From Weissella thailandensis (lineage in GTDB: Bacteria > Bacillota > Bacilli > Lactobacillales > Lactobacillaceae): a DNA stretch of 64,000 nt. Each line of letters begins with the position of its first letter. The first letter of the stretch is position 1. Positions 1-9,489 of the stretch are shown here, one piece after another. The notes below the pieces were generated by a model. That model saw only the letters and a program-made list of their open reading frames with translations. It was not told where the DNA came from and did not search any database. Both the position numbers and the translations under genes were made by a program. Where the stretch lies: positions 62,001-126,000 of the forward strand of contig NZ_BJEC01000002.1 in the NCBI RefSeq assembly GCF_005405465.1, written 5' to 3'.

Positions 1-552
1 TGCCATCACAATAAATTCTTCAACCTCAGCATCAGAAACTGTCAGGCCATTTTGGATACGTGATTGTAATAACCACTGCATAGGCTGAATCGTTTGCGCA
101 ACAATCAAATCAACACTACCTGTTACTAATAAACGTTGTCGGTATGCCTGTGTAATAACGGCCAATAACTCATTATTTAATAATGAACCACTGTTCTGTA
201 ATTCTGCTGGTAAAAATTGTGGATTTGCTAGCATTGCTGCTAGAAATTCAACCTCCTTCACATTATTTTTAAAGCGTGCCGCATACTGTCTGAGGATATC
301 CGCAAATTGTTCCTTAATTGGTAAATCTGCCGCGGGCATTGTCATATTGTTGATTAGCAAATTTTGTACCTGCTGGAATAATTTCCCCAACAAATCTGCT
401 TTATTATCATAATAAACATACGCCGTTGCAACTGAGACACCAGCTCGCTTAGCCATTTTATTAATACTTAAATTGATAATTCCCTGTTCTGCAACTAAAT
501 CAATAGCTGCCTCGGATAAAGCTGATATTTTATTTTCATCTCGTTGTCTCAT
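1..552 (-). CDS. TetR/AcrR-family transcriptional regulator, 3' end cut by window edge
   Basis: The reading frame is open from an ATG at 552 to the window edge, giving 184 codons without a stop. The N-terminus has the TetR helix-turn-helix layout: a helix starting ISALSEAAIDLVAEQG, then INKMAKRAGVSVATAYVYYDNKADLL at about residues 31-56, the usual recognition helix followed by the conserved Y-Y-x-N-K stretch. The rest is the variable ligand-binding part, so the inducer cannot be told. It is probably a one-component repressor of an efflux or stress gene lying left of the window. It lies downstream of the gal operon terminator on the same strand, so it is likely a separate unit. The ribosome binding site is weak. 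Family call is firm, function unknown. Confidence 0.85.
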   Translation of the reverse strand, partial: MRQRDENKISALSEAAIDLVAEQGIINLSINKMAKRAGVSVATAYVYYDNKADLLGKLFQQVQNLLINNMTMPAADLPIKEQFADILRQYAARFKNNVKEVEFLAAMLANPQFLPAELQNSGSLLNNELLAVITQAYRQRLLVTGSVDLIVAQTIQPMQWLLQSRIQNGLTVSDAEVEEFIVMA

Positions 553-574
553 GATTCTATTTTAGCCTGTTTAA

Positions 575-617
575 TCAAAAAAAATAAGAGTGAACCTTTA
601 AATTAAGGTCACTCTTA
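575..617 (-). terminator. Rho-independent terminator of the galactose operon
   Basis: On the minus strand, TAAGAGTGACCTT pairs with AAGGTTCACTCTTA around a short A/T loop, with one bulged base. A run of eight T follows. It lies 24 bases past the galT stop and ends the AraC-permease-galK-galT direction of transcription. Confidence 0.8.
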
Positions 618-640
618 TGATTTTATTTTAGAAATACTAA

Positions 641-2146
641 TTATTTAATACTTGCTAAATATTTAATAAAGCGATCCAAGCCTGCTTGTCCCTCTGCATC
701 ACCCTTATAGACACCAGCATCTTCAAGCACGCGAACGAATACTTTACCAACTTCTTCTTGAACAATTTCTGTTACCGTAGCTGGACTGACTTGTCGACTT
801 TGCTTAATTTGTTGTGCCCAATCACGATGACCTTCGGCAATTTCATCAAGTGATGCACGATCAATTAAGAATTCTTCAACCTTCTGCAATTCCTTTAATA
901 AGCGTGCTGGCAAAATAGCCAAGCCCATCACTTCAATCAAACCGATATTTTCTTGCTTAATGTGTTGGACATCGGCATGGGGATGGAAAATTCCCATTGG
1001 ATACTCTGCTGAAGTCCCATTGTCACGAAGAACTAAGTACAACTCGTACTTACCATCTTTAAACTGCGCAATTGGTGTGACCGTATGTTGACGATCACCT
1101 TCATCACTAGTTGCAGAAATCATTAGTTTTTCATCAGAATACTTTTCCCAAGCCCGACGAATAAATTCACCAGCTGCCACAACATCAGCTGCATCAGTTG
1201 CGGATACTCGGAAAGCAGTCATTGGCCAATTCAATACATCAACTGAAACATTTTCATATTCAGGCAAAGCAACGTGTTGCTTGACCTCTGCCTTCATCAT
1301 TGGAAATGCATGACGACCTGCTTGATAATGCTCTTGTGACAAAATTGATCCACCAACAATTGGCAAATCCGCATTTGAACCAACCATGTACATTGGATAC
1401 CGCGTAACAATTTGCATTAGACGTGTAAATGTCCGTAGACCCATCTGCATTGGTTGTCGTTTAAAGTTAACAAAAATGGCGTGTTCTTCAAAATATGCAT
1501 ATGGAGAATAATGCCAACCCCAAGTTTCATTACTGAAATTCTCACGAATAAAACGGTGTGTCAAACGTGGCGCTGCTGTCACTGTACCAAGATAACCTTC
1601 ATTAGTATAATCTAATGCAGTTGGCGGATACGTAGCTTTCGGCGCACTAGCAGCGGCCTTAATTTCAGCAGTCGTCTTTTCCGGCTTTGACAAATTGATT
1701 GTAATCTCAATGTCCCCGTACTTAGAGTTATGGGTAAAAGCAATGTTTCGAGCAATGTCTTTCACTTTAACATTTTCAACTGATTCGCTAACAAAATAAT
1801 AATATTTAACCGCTTGTTCAGGATCAACCTTGTACAAGCGTTCAAACTCAGTTGCCAAAACATCTGGTGTCGGCGTCACAATGTTTAGCAATTCCGTACG
1901 ATTAATGGCTGCTTGCCAGCCCATTTCAAACTTAACGTCTTGGATTGCAATCAATTGATCAGCTAAGTCGCTTAAATTAGTATCCGTATTACCCGTTAGG
2001 CCCTGCGTAATAGTCGTAACACCTAACTTAGCTAGTACCAAATTTGTTCGATAAACTGTTTCGGCTTCTGAATAAGCATGCATGGCAACTCCCCATGCAA
2101 CGAAATTCATTACGGCTTGACTTTGTTCTTCATTCAATGACTTCAT
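641..2146 (-). CDS. galT: UDP-glucose--hexose-1-phosphate uridylyltransferase (type 2 GalT)
   Basis: This enzyme moves UMP from UDP-glucose to galactose-1-phosphate, the second step of the Leloir pathway in the cytosol. At 501 residues it has the length of the Firmicute GalT class 2, not the ~350-residue E. coli type. The signature FHPHADVQHIKQENIG is near residue 388 and supplies the histidines expected for uridylyl transfer. The class-typical stretch EVMGLAILPARL follows it. It is the last gene of the operon, 17 bases after galK. The nearest Shine-Dalgarno (GGAGG, overlapping the end of galK) is about 13 bases from the ATG, which is longer than usual. Regulation is expected to follow the operon (cre-like site and AraC protein upstream). 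No galE or galM is in the window. Confidence 0.95.
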   Translation of the reverse strand: MKSLNEEQSQAVMNFVAWGVAMHAYSEAETVYRTNLVLAKLGVTTITQGLTGNTDTNLSDLADQLIAIQDVKFEMGWQAAINRTELLNIVTPTPDVLATEFERLYKVDPEQAVKYYYFVSESVENVKVKDIARNIAFTHNSKYGDIEITINLSKPEKTTAEIKAAASAPKATYPPTALDYTNEGYLGTVTAAPRLTHRFIRENFSNETWGWHYSPYAYFEEHAIFVNFKRQPMQMGLRTFTRLMQIVTRYPMYMVGSNADLPIVGGSILSQEHYQAGRHAFPMMKAEVKQHVALPEYENVSVDVLNWPMTAFRVSATDAADVVAAGEFIRRAWEKYSDEKLMISATSDEGDRQHTVTPIAQFKDGKYELYLVLRDNGTSAEYPMGIFHPHADVQHIKQENIGLIEVMGLAILPARLLKELQKVEEFLIDRASLDEIAEGHRDWAQQIKQSRQVSPATVTEIVQEEVGKVFVRVLEDAGVYKGDAEGQAGLDRFIKYLASIK

Positions 2147-2163
2147 TTTAAAACTTCGGCCTC

Positions 2164-3330
2164 CTACAAGGCATGTGTACCATCAACAATATCAGCTACA
2201 AAGAATGATGCTTGGTAACCAATCTTTTCGTTGTAAACTTTACCAACGGCTGCAGCAAAATTATCAGCTTCAGACTTGGCAACTAAGGCAATCGCACTAC
2301 CACCAAAGCCAGCACCAGTCATACGAGCACCTAAGACACCTGGTTGTGCCATAGCAGCTGAAACCAATGTATCTAATTCAACACCCGTCACTTCATAATC
2401 ATCACGCAATGAATTATGTGATTCTGTCAATAATTCACCAAAGCGCTTCATATCGTGATCTGATAAGGCCTTTTTAGCCAAAACAGTTCGTTCATTTTCA
2501 GCAACTGCATGACGAGCACGACGTTGATTTACTGAACTACTAATGTGATCAACGATTTTTTCAAATTCATCAGTTGTTAAGTCACCTAATGATTTGATAT
2601 CAGTCACTGCTTGTAATTCTTCAAGCGCCTTTTGCGTCTCGGCACGACGTTCATTGTACTTTGAATCAACCAATTCACGCTTTTTGTTTGTTGTCATGAT
2701 TACTAAGTCATAATCACCAAAGTCAGATGGGACCATTTCATAGTCCATTGTGTTTGTATCTAAGAAAATAGCTTGCTTTTCTTGACCAAAGGCAACCGCA
2801 AATTGATCCATAATCCCTGTTTGCAAACCAAGATAATCATTTTCTACGGCTTGACCAAGCTTTACTAATGATAAGGTATCCATACCGTAATCAAATAAAT
2901 CATTCAACATAACACCGATCAACAATTCTAATGATGCCGATGAAGACAAACCTGATGCTGTTGGCATATCACCAACAATAGCCAAGTTAAACCCACGTGG
3001 TACTTCATGGCCTAATTTGCCCATTTCACTAATAACACCACGTACATACTTTACCCAGCTATCATATTGGCGAAGTTCCAAATCATCTGTTTTGAAAGTA
3101 ACCATCCCAGCATCTTTAAAGTTTGCTGAGAATGCATGGATTTCATCATCATCACGTAATGATACTGCAGCATATGTTCCAACACTAATTGCGGCTGGGA
3201 ACACATGACCACCATTATAATCAGTGTGCTCACCGATCAAATTAACACGTCCTGGTGAGAAGAAAAAGTGCTCTGCAGCATGTCCAAAACGACGTTGGAA
3301 TGATTCACCTAATTCTTTTGTAAGAGTCAT
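2164..3330 (-). CDS. galK: Galactokinase
   Basis: GalK phosphorylates galactose with ATP to galactose-1-phosphate, the first committed step of the Leloir pathway. The 388-residue length is normal for the GHMP-kinase galactokinase family. The galactokinase signature PGRVNLIGEHTDYNGG is at residues 27-42. The GHMP ATP-binding loop TASGLSSSASLE follows near residue 125, and the third motif GARMTGAGFGGSAIAL is near residue 336. It lies between the permease and galT on the same strand, with gaps of 31 and 17 bases, so co-transcription is likely. All catalytic motifs look intact. Confidence 0.97.
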   Translation of the reverse strand: MTLTKELGESFQRRFGHAAEHFFFSPGRVNLIGEHTDYNGGHVFPAAISVGTYAAVSLRDDDEIHAFSANFKDAGMVTFKTDDLELRQYDSWVKYVRGVISEMGKLGHEVPRGFNLAIVGDMPTASGLSSSASLELLIGVMLNDLFDYGMDTLSLVKLGQAVENDYLGLQTGIMDQFAVAFGQEKQAIFLDTNTMDYEMVPSDFGDYDLVIMTTNKKRELVDSKYNERRAETQKALEELQAVTDIKSLGDLTTDEFEKIVDHISSSVNQRRARHAVAENERTVLAKKALSDHDMKRFGELLTESHNSLRDDYEVTGVELDTLVSAAMAQPGVLGARMTGAGFGGSAIALVAKSEADNFAAAVGKVYNEKIGYQASFFVADIVDGTHAL

Positions 3331-3361
3331 AATTAAATACCTTTAAAATTCCTTTTTTAAA

Positions 3362-4783
3362 TTATTTCTTTTCTGCTTCTTCCTTACGCAAACGTTCCTC
3401 AAGTTGACGAACGATCTCAGCGTGCTTCTTTTCAGTTAGCGTTACCTTAAACCAGTAAATAAGAACTGAAATAATAATCAAAGCGATTGGGATGTAGAAC
3501 ATAAACAAGTTAAATGACTGCATACCAGCATCAGTAATATCCTCAGGCTTTGCTGAACCAGTCATACCAGCAGCAACAGCAGCGACACCAACGATACCAT
3601 TAGCGAAAGCACCAGCTAACTTATCAATCAATGGACGCAATGATAATGTCACTGATTCATTACGAATTCCCAACTTCCATTGTCCATACTCAACAGAATC
3701 AGTAATTGTCATCAAAACAACCAAGAACAAGATTGGATATGGTGAGAAGAACAACGTAATCGCTGTTAATACTAATGGTAAGCTATTTGCTGAGAATAGG
3801 AACAGTGCATAACCAATCAACATGATAATTGCACCTGTCGTAAAGATCGTACGACGTGAGAAAAACTTTGACAATGTTGGGAAAATTGAAACTGCGACAA
3901 TTCCTTCAATGGCGGTAAAGATTCCAACTAAGTAGAACTTATCTCCGGCCCCCATGACATACTTGAAGTAGTACAACAACATTGAATTTGTAGAAACATA
4001 AGCTAGTGCAAACAAGAAGTATGACAATGCTTGCCACATTAATTGGTCATTCTTGGCAACAGCTGTAAAGATAGCCTTGATGCCAGCTTTTTCAGTATTC
4101 TGACGAACAATGTTATCTTCTTCTTTCGTTCCAAATACAGTTAGCAAAACACCACCGTATGCAACTACCGCAATAACAACGGCAAACCAGAACCAACCAG
4201 TCTTTGTTTCAGCATGTGATCCAAGAAAGATTAATGAGAAGAATGTTACCAATGGGATAACAACAATTTGAACACCTTGTTGACCTAAGGTTGATCCGAA
4301 ACGCGCAATTGTTCCGAATTTCTCACGCTTTTTACTATCCAAAGACAAAGCGGGTAACATTGACCAGAAAGCCACATCCTTGAATGAATAGAAACCATCC
4401 AGTGTAATAAATACAATTCCAAACAAGATAATGTATAGCACTGGGTGGCTAACATTTAAACCACCAAAGTCAGTAAAGATGACAATCAACAGTACTGAAC
4501 TAATTAATCCAGCGACCACCAACCATGGCTTGAACTTTCCCCAACGAGTACGAGTGTTATCAACCACACCACCAATAACTGGGTCGAAGATAATTTCGAC
4601 AACACGCAAGGCAACAATCAGACCAGTTACCCAACCAATCATTTTGTCATTAAACCCTGCATCCGAGGTGTTGAATAACTGACTTGTCACGAACATCATA
4701 AAGTATGTACTTAATGTTGCATAAAATGCATCGTGACCAAACGCTCCTGCCGCGTACGACAAGTACTGTTTTACCATTTTCAT
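3362..4783 (-). CDS. GPH-family sugar:cation symporter (LacS-like permease without IIA domain)
   Basis: This is a polytopic membrane protein of the glycoside-pentoside-hexuronide:cation symporter family, about 473 residues with roughly 12 hydrophobic segments. The family loop WGKFKPWLVVAG is near residue 83. The C-terminal LTEKKHAEIVRQLEERL is like the end of the membrane part of LacS. LacS normally continues into a ~160-residue PTS IIA-like domain; this protein stops instead, so HPr-dependent control through that domain is absent. I chose the ATG at 4783 (MKMVKQYLSY) because GGAGG lies nine bases upstream; an in-frame ATG seven codons earlier has no good ribosome site. Followed by galK-galT, it probably imports galactose or a galactoside. 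Substrate is inferred from context only. Confidence 0.88.
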   Translation of the reverse strand: MKMVKQYLSYAAGAFGHDAFYATLSTYFMMFVTSQLFNTSDAGFNDKMIGWVTGLIVALRVVEIIFDPVIGGVVDNTRTRWGKFKPWLVVAGLISSVLLIVIFTDFGGLNVSHPVLYIILFGIVFITLDGFYSFKDVAFWSMLPALSLDSKKREKFGTIARFGSTLGQQGVQIVVIPLVTFFSLIFLGSHAETKTGWFWFAVVIAVVAYGGVLLTVFGTKEEDNIVRQNTEKAGIKAIFTAVAKNDQLMWQALSYFLFALAYVSTNSMLLYYFKYVMGAGDKFYLVGIFTAIEGIVAVSIFPTLSKFFSRRTIFTTGAIIMLIGYALFLFSANSLPLVLTAITLFFSPYPILFLVVLMTITDSVEYGQWKLGIRNESVTLSLRPLIDKLAGAFANGIVGVAAVAAGMTGSAKPEDITDAGMQSFNLFMFYIPIALIIISVLIYWFKVTLTEKKHAEIVRQLEERLRKEEAEKK

Positions 4784-4828
4784 AATATAATTCCTCCAAA
4801 GCACGTCTGTGCATATCTACAATATTAA

Positions 4829-4844
4829 TGATAAAGCGCTTTCA
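4829..4844 (-). promoter_or_regulatory. cre-like catabolite repression site before the gal permease
   Basis: On the minus strand the sequence TGAAAGCGCTTTATCA contains the 10-base palindrome AAAGCGCTTT. It matches the CcpA consensus WTGNAANCGNWNNCW except for one position. It sits about 46-60 bases upstream of the permease start, a typical place for glucose repression of a galactose operon. The role is inferred from motif and position. Confidence 0.7.
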
Positions 4845-4925
4845 AACGTATATTTGCTTATTTTAAACCAAAAAAAAGGACAAATTGAAAGTATGCTCAA
4901 GTCGTATCAAGCTGTTTTTTGGCAT

Positions 4926-5741
4926 TTATGTTTGCCATTTTCTAAAATTTAAGGGAGTAACCCCTGTTTCACGTTTAAAAATACGGCTAAAGTACGCTGC
5001 ATCACGAAAGCCACTTTCATTGGCAACTGCAACCACTCGTAAATGCTTCTGCGAAACTAATAGTTTTTTAGCATGACTTATCCTAACTTGGAGCAAGTAT
5101 TCCTGGGGACTTAAATGCATAATTTTTTGAAACAAACGATCTAAATACTGTGGCGTCATATTTAAATGCTTAGCAACCGATGTAATCGTTAAATTGGTTG
5201 CTAAATTTTCTGACATATAGTTCATAGCCGGCTTAACATAGCGAATAAAATCAGGATGGTTAACATTGACATGATAAGATTCTTCACGTCCAAGCGATAA
5301 TAATAGGTAATACGATAGTGCTGATACCCATTCATGATCTACAGGATTTGATTCTAAAGTTGCAATAATCTGTTCTACTTGATTAACAAACTCAACCCCT
5401 CTTTCAGGGGGAATATAAACATAATCATGATTCATCATTTGCAGATTGAAATCATCGGCAAATTTCCCCTGGAATGTCACAAATATAACTTCCCATTTAT
5501 CATTAACATTAGCTGATTCGTACCGATGAGGAACACCTGGCGATACTAGTACCCCCGCCTTTTCCGGCAAAATTAGGTGCTTTTCGCCAATCCAAAAATT
5601 GCCAACTCCTTTTTCCGTTTGCAACCAATGAAAATGCGGAAACCCTTGATATCTAATGATTTGGTCCTGGGGCCATTCAGCACCTATATGTTCAACCGTG
5701 ACCGGAAAATCATTAGCATCTAAATTGAAATATGCACGCAT
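4926..5741 (-). CDS. AraC-family transcriptional regulator, probably of the gal operon
   Basis: This 271-residue protein has an N-terminal cupin-like sugar-sensing region (about 1-150, with the HFHW and PGVPHRYE stretches) and a C-terminal double helix-turn-helix of AraC type (about 165-271). The first HTH contains ITSVAKHLNMTPQYLDRLF. The second contains VAVANESGFRDAAYFSRIF, followed by the family signature KRETGVTPLNFR. It lies directly upstream of the permease on the same strand with a 140-base gap that holds the cre-like site, so the permease-galK-galT genes probably have their own promoter under this activator. Such regulators (MsmR/RafR type) usually activate transport genes in response to their sugar. 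The target is an inference from position. Confidence 0.85.
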   Translation of the reverse strand: MRAYFNLDANDFPVTVEHIGAEWPQDQIIRYQGFPHFHWLQTEKGVGNFWIGEKHLILPEKAGVLVSPGVPHRYESANVNDKWEVIFVTFQGKFADDFNLQMMNHDYVYIPPERGVEFVNQVEQIIATLESNPVDHEWVSALSYYLLLSLGREESYHVNVNHPDFIRYVKPAMNYMSENLATNLTITSVAKHLNMTPQYLDRLFQKIMHLSPQEYLLQVRISHAKKLLVSQKHLRVVAVANESGFRDAAYFSRIFKRETGVTPLNFRKWQT

Positions 5742-5877
5742 ATATTTTCCTCACTTTATTCTTAATCTTGTCATTATATTTATGTCTAAACTATTCATTT
5801 TTATACTTGTACCATAAAATATCTACTCACTATTTTAGCTTATTATGAGATTTTTTCATAACCATTATGGGTATAAT

Positions 5878-5906
5878 TTGCTTTTTCGTTTTTTTACTTA
5901 TAAAAT
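5878..5906 (+). promoter_or_regulatory. Candidate sigma-A promoter for the NAD(P)-binding protein gene
   Basis: TTGCTT (5878-5883) and TAAAAT (5901-5906) are separated by 17 bases and lie 36 bases upstream of the start codon at 5942. Confidence 0.5.
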
Positions 5907-5941
5907 GTAATTAAATATGATTATCAAACAGGAGGTTTTTT

Positions 5942-6598
5942 ATGACTAAAGTTGGTATTATCGGTGCTACCGGAATGGCAGGCTCAGCCACATTCAAGGC
6001 AGCGCAAGAAGCAGGCCTTGATGTCACTGCAATTGTCCGTAATGCAGATAAGGCAAAGCAAAATCTCGGTGCAAATATTCAGTTGATTGAATCTGATGCT
6101 TTCAATTTAACCAAGTCTGATTTAGAACAATTTGACGTCGTCGTTGATGCTTTTGCAACGGCACCAGAAAAGGCTTATCTACATACAGATCTAGCAACCC
6201 ATTTAGTTGCTACGCTTCGTGAAACAGAATCACCACGTTTAATCTTTATCTTAGGTGCTGGTAGTACATTTGTTGGCACAGGTGATCAACGTCATTTTGC
6301 TTATGAAGATATCAAAGCTGACCCAAACAATGCTGCTTGGCAAAGTATTCCCGAAAACCAACTTTACGAATTTAATTTCCTAAAGGATGTTAAAAATGTT
6401 AGCTGGACGGGTGTTTCTCCTGGTCAATTATTTGTGCCTGGTGAATTAGCTGATAAGGTGCTTTATGGTAAAGATGATATGCTATTTGATGAACAAGGAC
6501 GTTCACAAACAACTAGCGACACAATGGCTAAGGCTATTGTTGACGAAATAATCACACCTGCTCACAAGCAAGAACGTTTTATCGTAACAAATGGCTAA
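5942..6598 (+). CDS. NAD(P)-binding Rossmann-fold protein (NmrA/SDR-a type)
   Basis: This 218-residue cytosolic protein begins with the dinucleotide-binding loop VGIIGATGMAG, the GxxGxxG form of atypical short-chain dehydrogenases, followed by VTAIVRNADKAK, where the basic residues suggest NADP. The middle contains LIFILGAGSTF and the tail is short, as in the NAD(P)H-binding family related to NmrA and YwnB. Many such proteins are flavin reductase-like or redox sensors; no substrate can be named. It is monocistronic, with a strong GGAGG six bases before the ATG, a promoter upstream and a terminator directly downstream. It is divergent from the AraC regulator. Confidence 0.8.
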   Translation: MTKVGIIGATGMAGSATFKAAQEAGLDVTAIVRNADKAKQNLGANIQLIESDAFNLTKSDLEQFDVVVDAFATAPEKAYLHTDLATHLVATLRETESPRLIFILGAGSTFVGTGDQRHFAYEDIKADPNNAAWQSIPENQLYEFNFLKDVKNVSWTGVSPGQLFVPGELADKVLYGKDDMLFDEQGRSQTTSDTMAKAIVDEIITPAHKQERFIVTNG

Positions 6599-6610
6599 TA
6601 AATACAAATA

Positions 6611-6658
6611 AAGGACATCAATCAACCATATTCAAATGGTTAGTTGATGTCCTTTTTT
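6611..6658. terminator. Bidirectional terminator between convergent genes
   Basis: AAGGACATCAA pairs with TTGATGTCCTT, and the inner bases TCAACCA and TGGTTAG also pair. The plus strand is followed by a run of T. The hairpin ends the plus-strand gene at 6598 and overlaps the stop codon of the convergent permease gene. Confidence 0.85.
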
Positions 6659-7763
6659 ATGCAACCGTTAATATGGCATAGCCTAACGCGATAAAAATTA
6701 ACAATAATAATAAGTTAATGACCATTAACTTAATCGGAAAGCTGTAATTAATTTCTTCAATTTGGCGTTGATATTGTCGCCAAGCCAATAAATTGGCCAA
6801 TGATGCAATAATCGTTCCCAATCCCCCAATCGAAACACCCAAATACACAGCATTCACCCGACTAGTAAAAGCACTTAATAAGACAGCCGCTGGCACATTA
6901 CTAATAAATTGACTAAGGACAATTCCTGAAATAAATGAGCCATTATCCGTTGTAGTCAATTCTTCAAATAGTGATACTACGCTTGGTATGCGGCTCAATA
7001 CACCGACTATTAAAAATAGCTCAACAAACAAAATGATAATGCCATAGTCTACTTGTAAAAAGCGTTTTTTGTTAATAACTAATGTTAATAGAATACTAAC
7101 AACTAATGAAATCATAATTGGCAATAAATGCAGCAATCCGGCTAGAACAACAAAACTACCTGCAATCAACAACTTAGTCTGTTTGGGACGTATAGTTGGC
7201 AAATCAAGTGTTAATTGTTCCAGATTTGATGATCGAAAAAATAGACTACTAAGCAGAACAAATAAGAAACTAATTAATCCTAGCGGCCATGACATCTGAA
7301 AAAAATCACCCATTTGTAGCTGATAATGGCTAGCTAAGTAGATGTTTTGTGGATTACCAAATGGTGTTACTGCACTACCCAGATTAGCAAATACAGTTAA
7401 CAGGATAATTGGTAAGACGGCGTTAACATGTATTTTTTGAGCAATGACAACAAATATCGGAATAAAAGTTATGATAGCCACATCATTCGTTAAAAACATT
7501 GCACTAAAAAACACCAATAGAAAAACTGTGAGCTGCACCTGACGAGTTGTTTGACACTTCTTAATAATCGTCAGCGCAACGTACTTTAGCAATCCTTCCC
7601 CTTCATATAAACTGATTAAAATCATCAATGAAAGTAATGAAAGAATTGTCTGCATATCAATATCGTTAAGCTGAACATGGCCCACAAACAACGCCAAAAT
7701 GAGCAAGACTGTTGTTACCCACAAAGTGCGATCGTTAATAATTTTATAAACAAGTGTTTTCAT
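6657..7763 (-). CDS. ArsB/NhaD/SLC13-superfamily permease
   Basis: This 368-residue integral membrane protein has about 10-11 hydrophobic helices. The signature SAVTPFGNPQNIYLA (about residues 130-144) is the G-N-P-x-N re-entrant loop of the ion transporter superfamily. NDVAIITFIPIFVV near residue 92 is the matching first half-repeat. Members export arsenite or exchange Na+/H+, dicarboxylates or other anions; nothing here settles the substrate. It has no adjacent regulator, arsR or ATPase. Its stop codon lies inside the shared terminator. Length is slightly short for the family (400-450). Family call is good, substrate unknown. Confidence 0.75.
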   Translation of the reverse strand: MKTLVYKIINDRTLWVTTVLLILALFVGHVQLNDIDMQTILSLLSLMILISLYEGEGLLKYVALTIIKKCQTTRQVQLTVFLLVFFSAMFLTNDVAIITFIPIFVVIAQKIHVNAVLPIILLTVFANLGSAVTPFGNPQNIYLASHYQLQMGDFFQMSWPLGLISFLFVLLSSLFFRSSNLEQLTLDLPTIRPKQTKLLIAGSFVVLAGLLHLLPIMISLVVSILLTLVINKKRFLQVDYGIIILFVELFLIVGVLSRIPSVVSLFEELTTTDNGSFISGIVLSQFISNVPAAVLLSAFTSRVNAVYLGVSIGGLGTIIASLANLLAWRQYQRQIEEINYSFPIKLMVINLLLLLIFIALGYAILTVA

Positions 7764-7815
7764 ACGTTGTTTTCCTTATCATTTTTATACATCGATCGTG
7801 GAATTTTCCAATAAA

Positions 7816-7856
7816 AATAAGTGATTAGTTATCATTTTATACACTAATCACTTATT
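7816..7856 (-). terminator. Terminator downstream of cfa
   Basis: AATAAGTGATTAGT and ACTAATCACTTATT form a perfect 14-base-pair stem with a 13-base loop, followed on the minus strand by T-rich sequence. It lies 22 bases past the cfa stop. Confidence 0.85.
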
Positions 7857-7877
7857 TTAAACTATTTTACTATATAT

Positions 7878-9068
7878 TTAATCTCTAGCCGTCATAAAGG
7901 CACGGTTCATTGGCAAATCATGACCTGACGCACCCTTTGTTAGCAAGAACTGCATAACGTCAATGTTACCGGCCTCAAATGATGCTGCACAAGCTTGTAA
8001 GTATAGATCCCACATGCGTGCAAACTCTTCACCATATTCACTAACGGTTTCATCAAACACTTTATGATAATTATCAGCCCAATGTTCAAGTGTTTTTTGA
8101 TAGTGACGACGTAGTGGCTCAAGATCATCCAATTGCAAGCCTGCATCCAAGACATGGGTAACATTTTCAACAACATTCGGAATATAGCCACCTGGGAAAA
8201 TGTACTTTTCAATAAATGGATCTACACCTGCCCCATAATGTTGGCCAGTGATACCGTGGATTAGTGCACGACCATTTGGAACTAAGTATTTTTCAACGTC
8301 TTTAAAGTACTCTGCTAGATTATCTTTACCAACGTGCTCAAACATACCAACTGACGTTATGTAGTCAAATTGTTGGTCAATATCACGATAATCCTGTAAC
8401 AGCACGTGTACTTTATCTTCCAAGCCCAATTCCTTCACACGTGTCATTGTATAATCATATTGTTCCTGAGATAATGTGACACCATAACTATCCAATCCAT
8501 ACTCTTGGGCAGCTGTAATAATCAGTGTTCCCCATCCAGAACCGATATCAAGCAATGTTTTACCGGGCTCAGCATGTAATTTATCTAAAATATGATGCAC
8601 CTTGGCAATTTGTGCTTCTTCAAGCGTTATATCATCATGCGCCCAATAAGCACATGAATAAGTCATTGTGCTGTCTAACCACTTTTTATAAAAATCATTC
8701 CCTATGTCATAGTGGCTTTGAATATCTTCTTTTGATGTTTCTTTATCATGCGAAGATGTAAATTTGCTAATCAAAGAACCGGTAAAACCACTTTGATCCG
8801 TCAAAAAACTATCCGCCTGACGATATGCCGCGGTAACCAGTTCCTGAATGCTACCATCGATTTCAATATGACGCTTCATATAGGCTTCAGCTAATTCTAA
8901 TGTTGGCACCTTAGCCATACGTTTTAAATCAAGTTTCTTATTAAATGTGATATGAATTTGTGGTAGACCTTCACCATAATTTTCAGTCTTACCGTCCCAG
9001 TATGTCACCATTACTGGCACATCAAACGCACTTGCAAGAAGTTTATTTAAAACCTTTTTTTGTAACAT
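7878..9068 (-). CDS. cfa: Cyclopropane-fatty-acyl-phospholipid synthase
   Basis: Cfa transfers a methylene group from S-adenosylmethionine to unsaturated acyl chains of membrane phospholipids, giving cyclopropane fatty acids that protect against acid and other stress. The SAM-binding motif [11 protein letters not shown] is near residue 170, followed by [12 protein letters not shown], the phospholipid-site stretch [20 protein letters not shown] and the C-terminal [16 protein letters not shown]. Length (396) is typical. I chose the ATG at 9068 because GAGGTG lies eight bases upstream; a GTG nine bases earlier overlaps that ribosome site and is unlikely. The gene is monocistronic with its own terminator. 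Confidence 0.96.
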   Translation of the reverse strand: MLQKKVLNKLLASAFDVPVMVTYWDGKTENYGEGLPQIHITFNKKLDLKRMAKVPTLELAEAYMKRHIEIDGSIQELVTAAYRQADSFLTDQSGFTGSLISKFTSSHDKETSKEDIQSHYDIGNDFYKKWLDSTMTYSCAYWAHDDITLEEAQIAKVHHILDKLHAEPGKTLLDIGSGWGTLIITAAQEYGLDSYGVTLSQEQYDYTMTRVKELGLEDKVHVLLQDYRDIDQQFDYITSVGMFEHVGKDNLAEYFKDVEKYLVPNGRALIHGITGQHYGAGVDPFIEKYIFPGGYIPNVVENVTHVLDAGLQLDDLEPLRRHYQKTLEHWADNYHKVFDETVSEYGEEFARMWDLYLQACAASFEAGNIDVMQFLLTKGASGHDLPMNRAFMTARD

Positions 9069-9161
9069 TCCTTTCACACCTCACAATAAAAATATATCTC
9101 CATTTTATACCTTATTGTCAAGTTTTGCTGGCCACTTGCTTAAAAATATTTATGAATACAC

Positions 9162-9197
9162 AAAAAAAAGAGCATCACAATAAAGTGATACTCTTTT
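9162..9197 (-). terminator. Terminator of the rpmG-rpsN unit
   Basis: On the minus strand, AAAAGAGTATCAC and GTGATGCTCTTTT pair around a short loop and are followed by more T. It starts 20 bases past the rpsN stop. Confidence 0.85.
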
Positions 9198-9217
9198 AAT
9201 GCTTTATGGTAAAAATT

Positions 9218-9487
9218 TTACCATGAAGCCTTCTTAACACCAGGAATTTGACCCTTGTGTGCCAATTCACGGAACTTCAAACGTGACATACCAAAGTCAC
9301 GCATGTAGGCACGTGGACGACCATCAATTTTGTCACGACGGTGGATACGAACAGGTGAAGCGTTGCGAGGCAACTTTGACAACCCAACGTAATCACCAGC
9401 AGCCTTTAGTTCGGCACGCTTTGCAGCGTACTTCTCTACAGTTGCTTCAATCTTCATTTCCTTAGCGATCTTTGACTTTTTAGCCAT
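9218..9487 (-). CDS. rpsN: 30S ribosomal protein S14, zinc-independent form
   Basis: This 89-residue S14 (uS14) binds the head of the small ribosomal subunit. It carries the family C-terminus [23 protein letters not shown] and the conserved RHRRDK-like stretch [15 protein letters not shown]. It has no cysteine, so it is the C-minus (zinc-free) paralogue and not the short 61-residue zinc-ribbon S14 of the S10-spc operon. In Firmicutes such copies often replace the zinc form under zinc starvation. It follows rpmG by two bases, so the two are translated together. AGGAGG-like bases inside the end of rpmG serve as its ribosome site. Confidence 0.95.
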   Translation of the reverse strand: MAKKSKIAKEMKIEATVEKYAAKRAELKAAGDYVGLSKLPRNASPVRIHRRDKIDGRPRAYMRDFGMSRLKFRELAHKGQIPGVKKASW

Positions 9488-9489
9488 GA

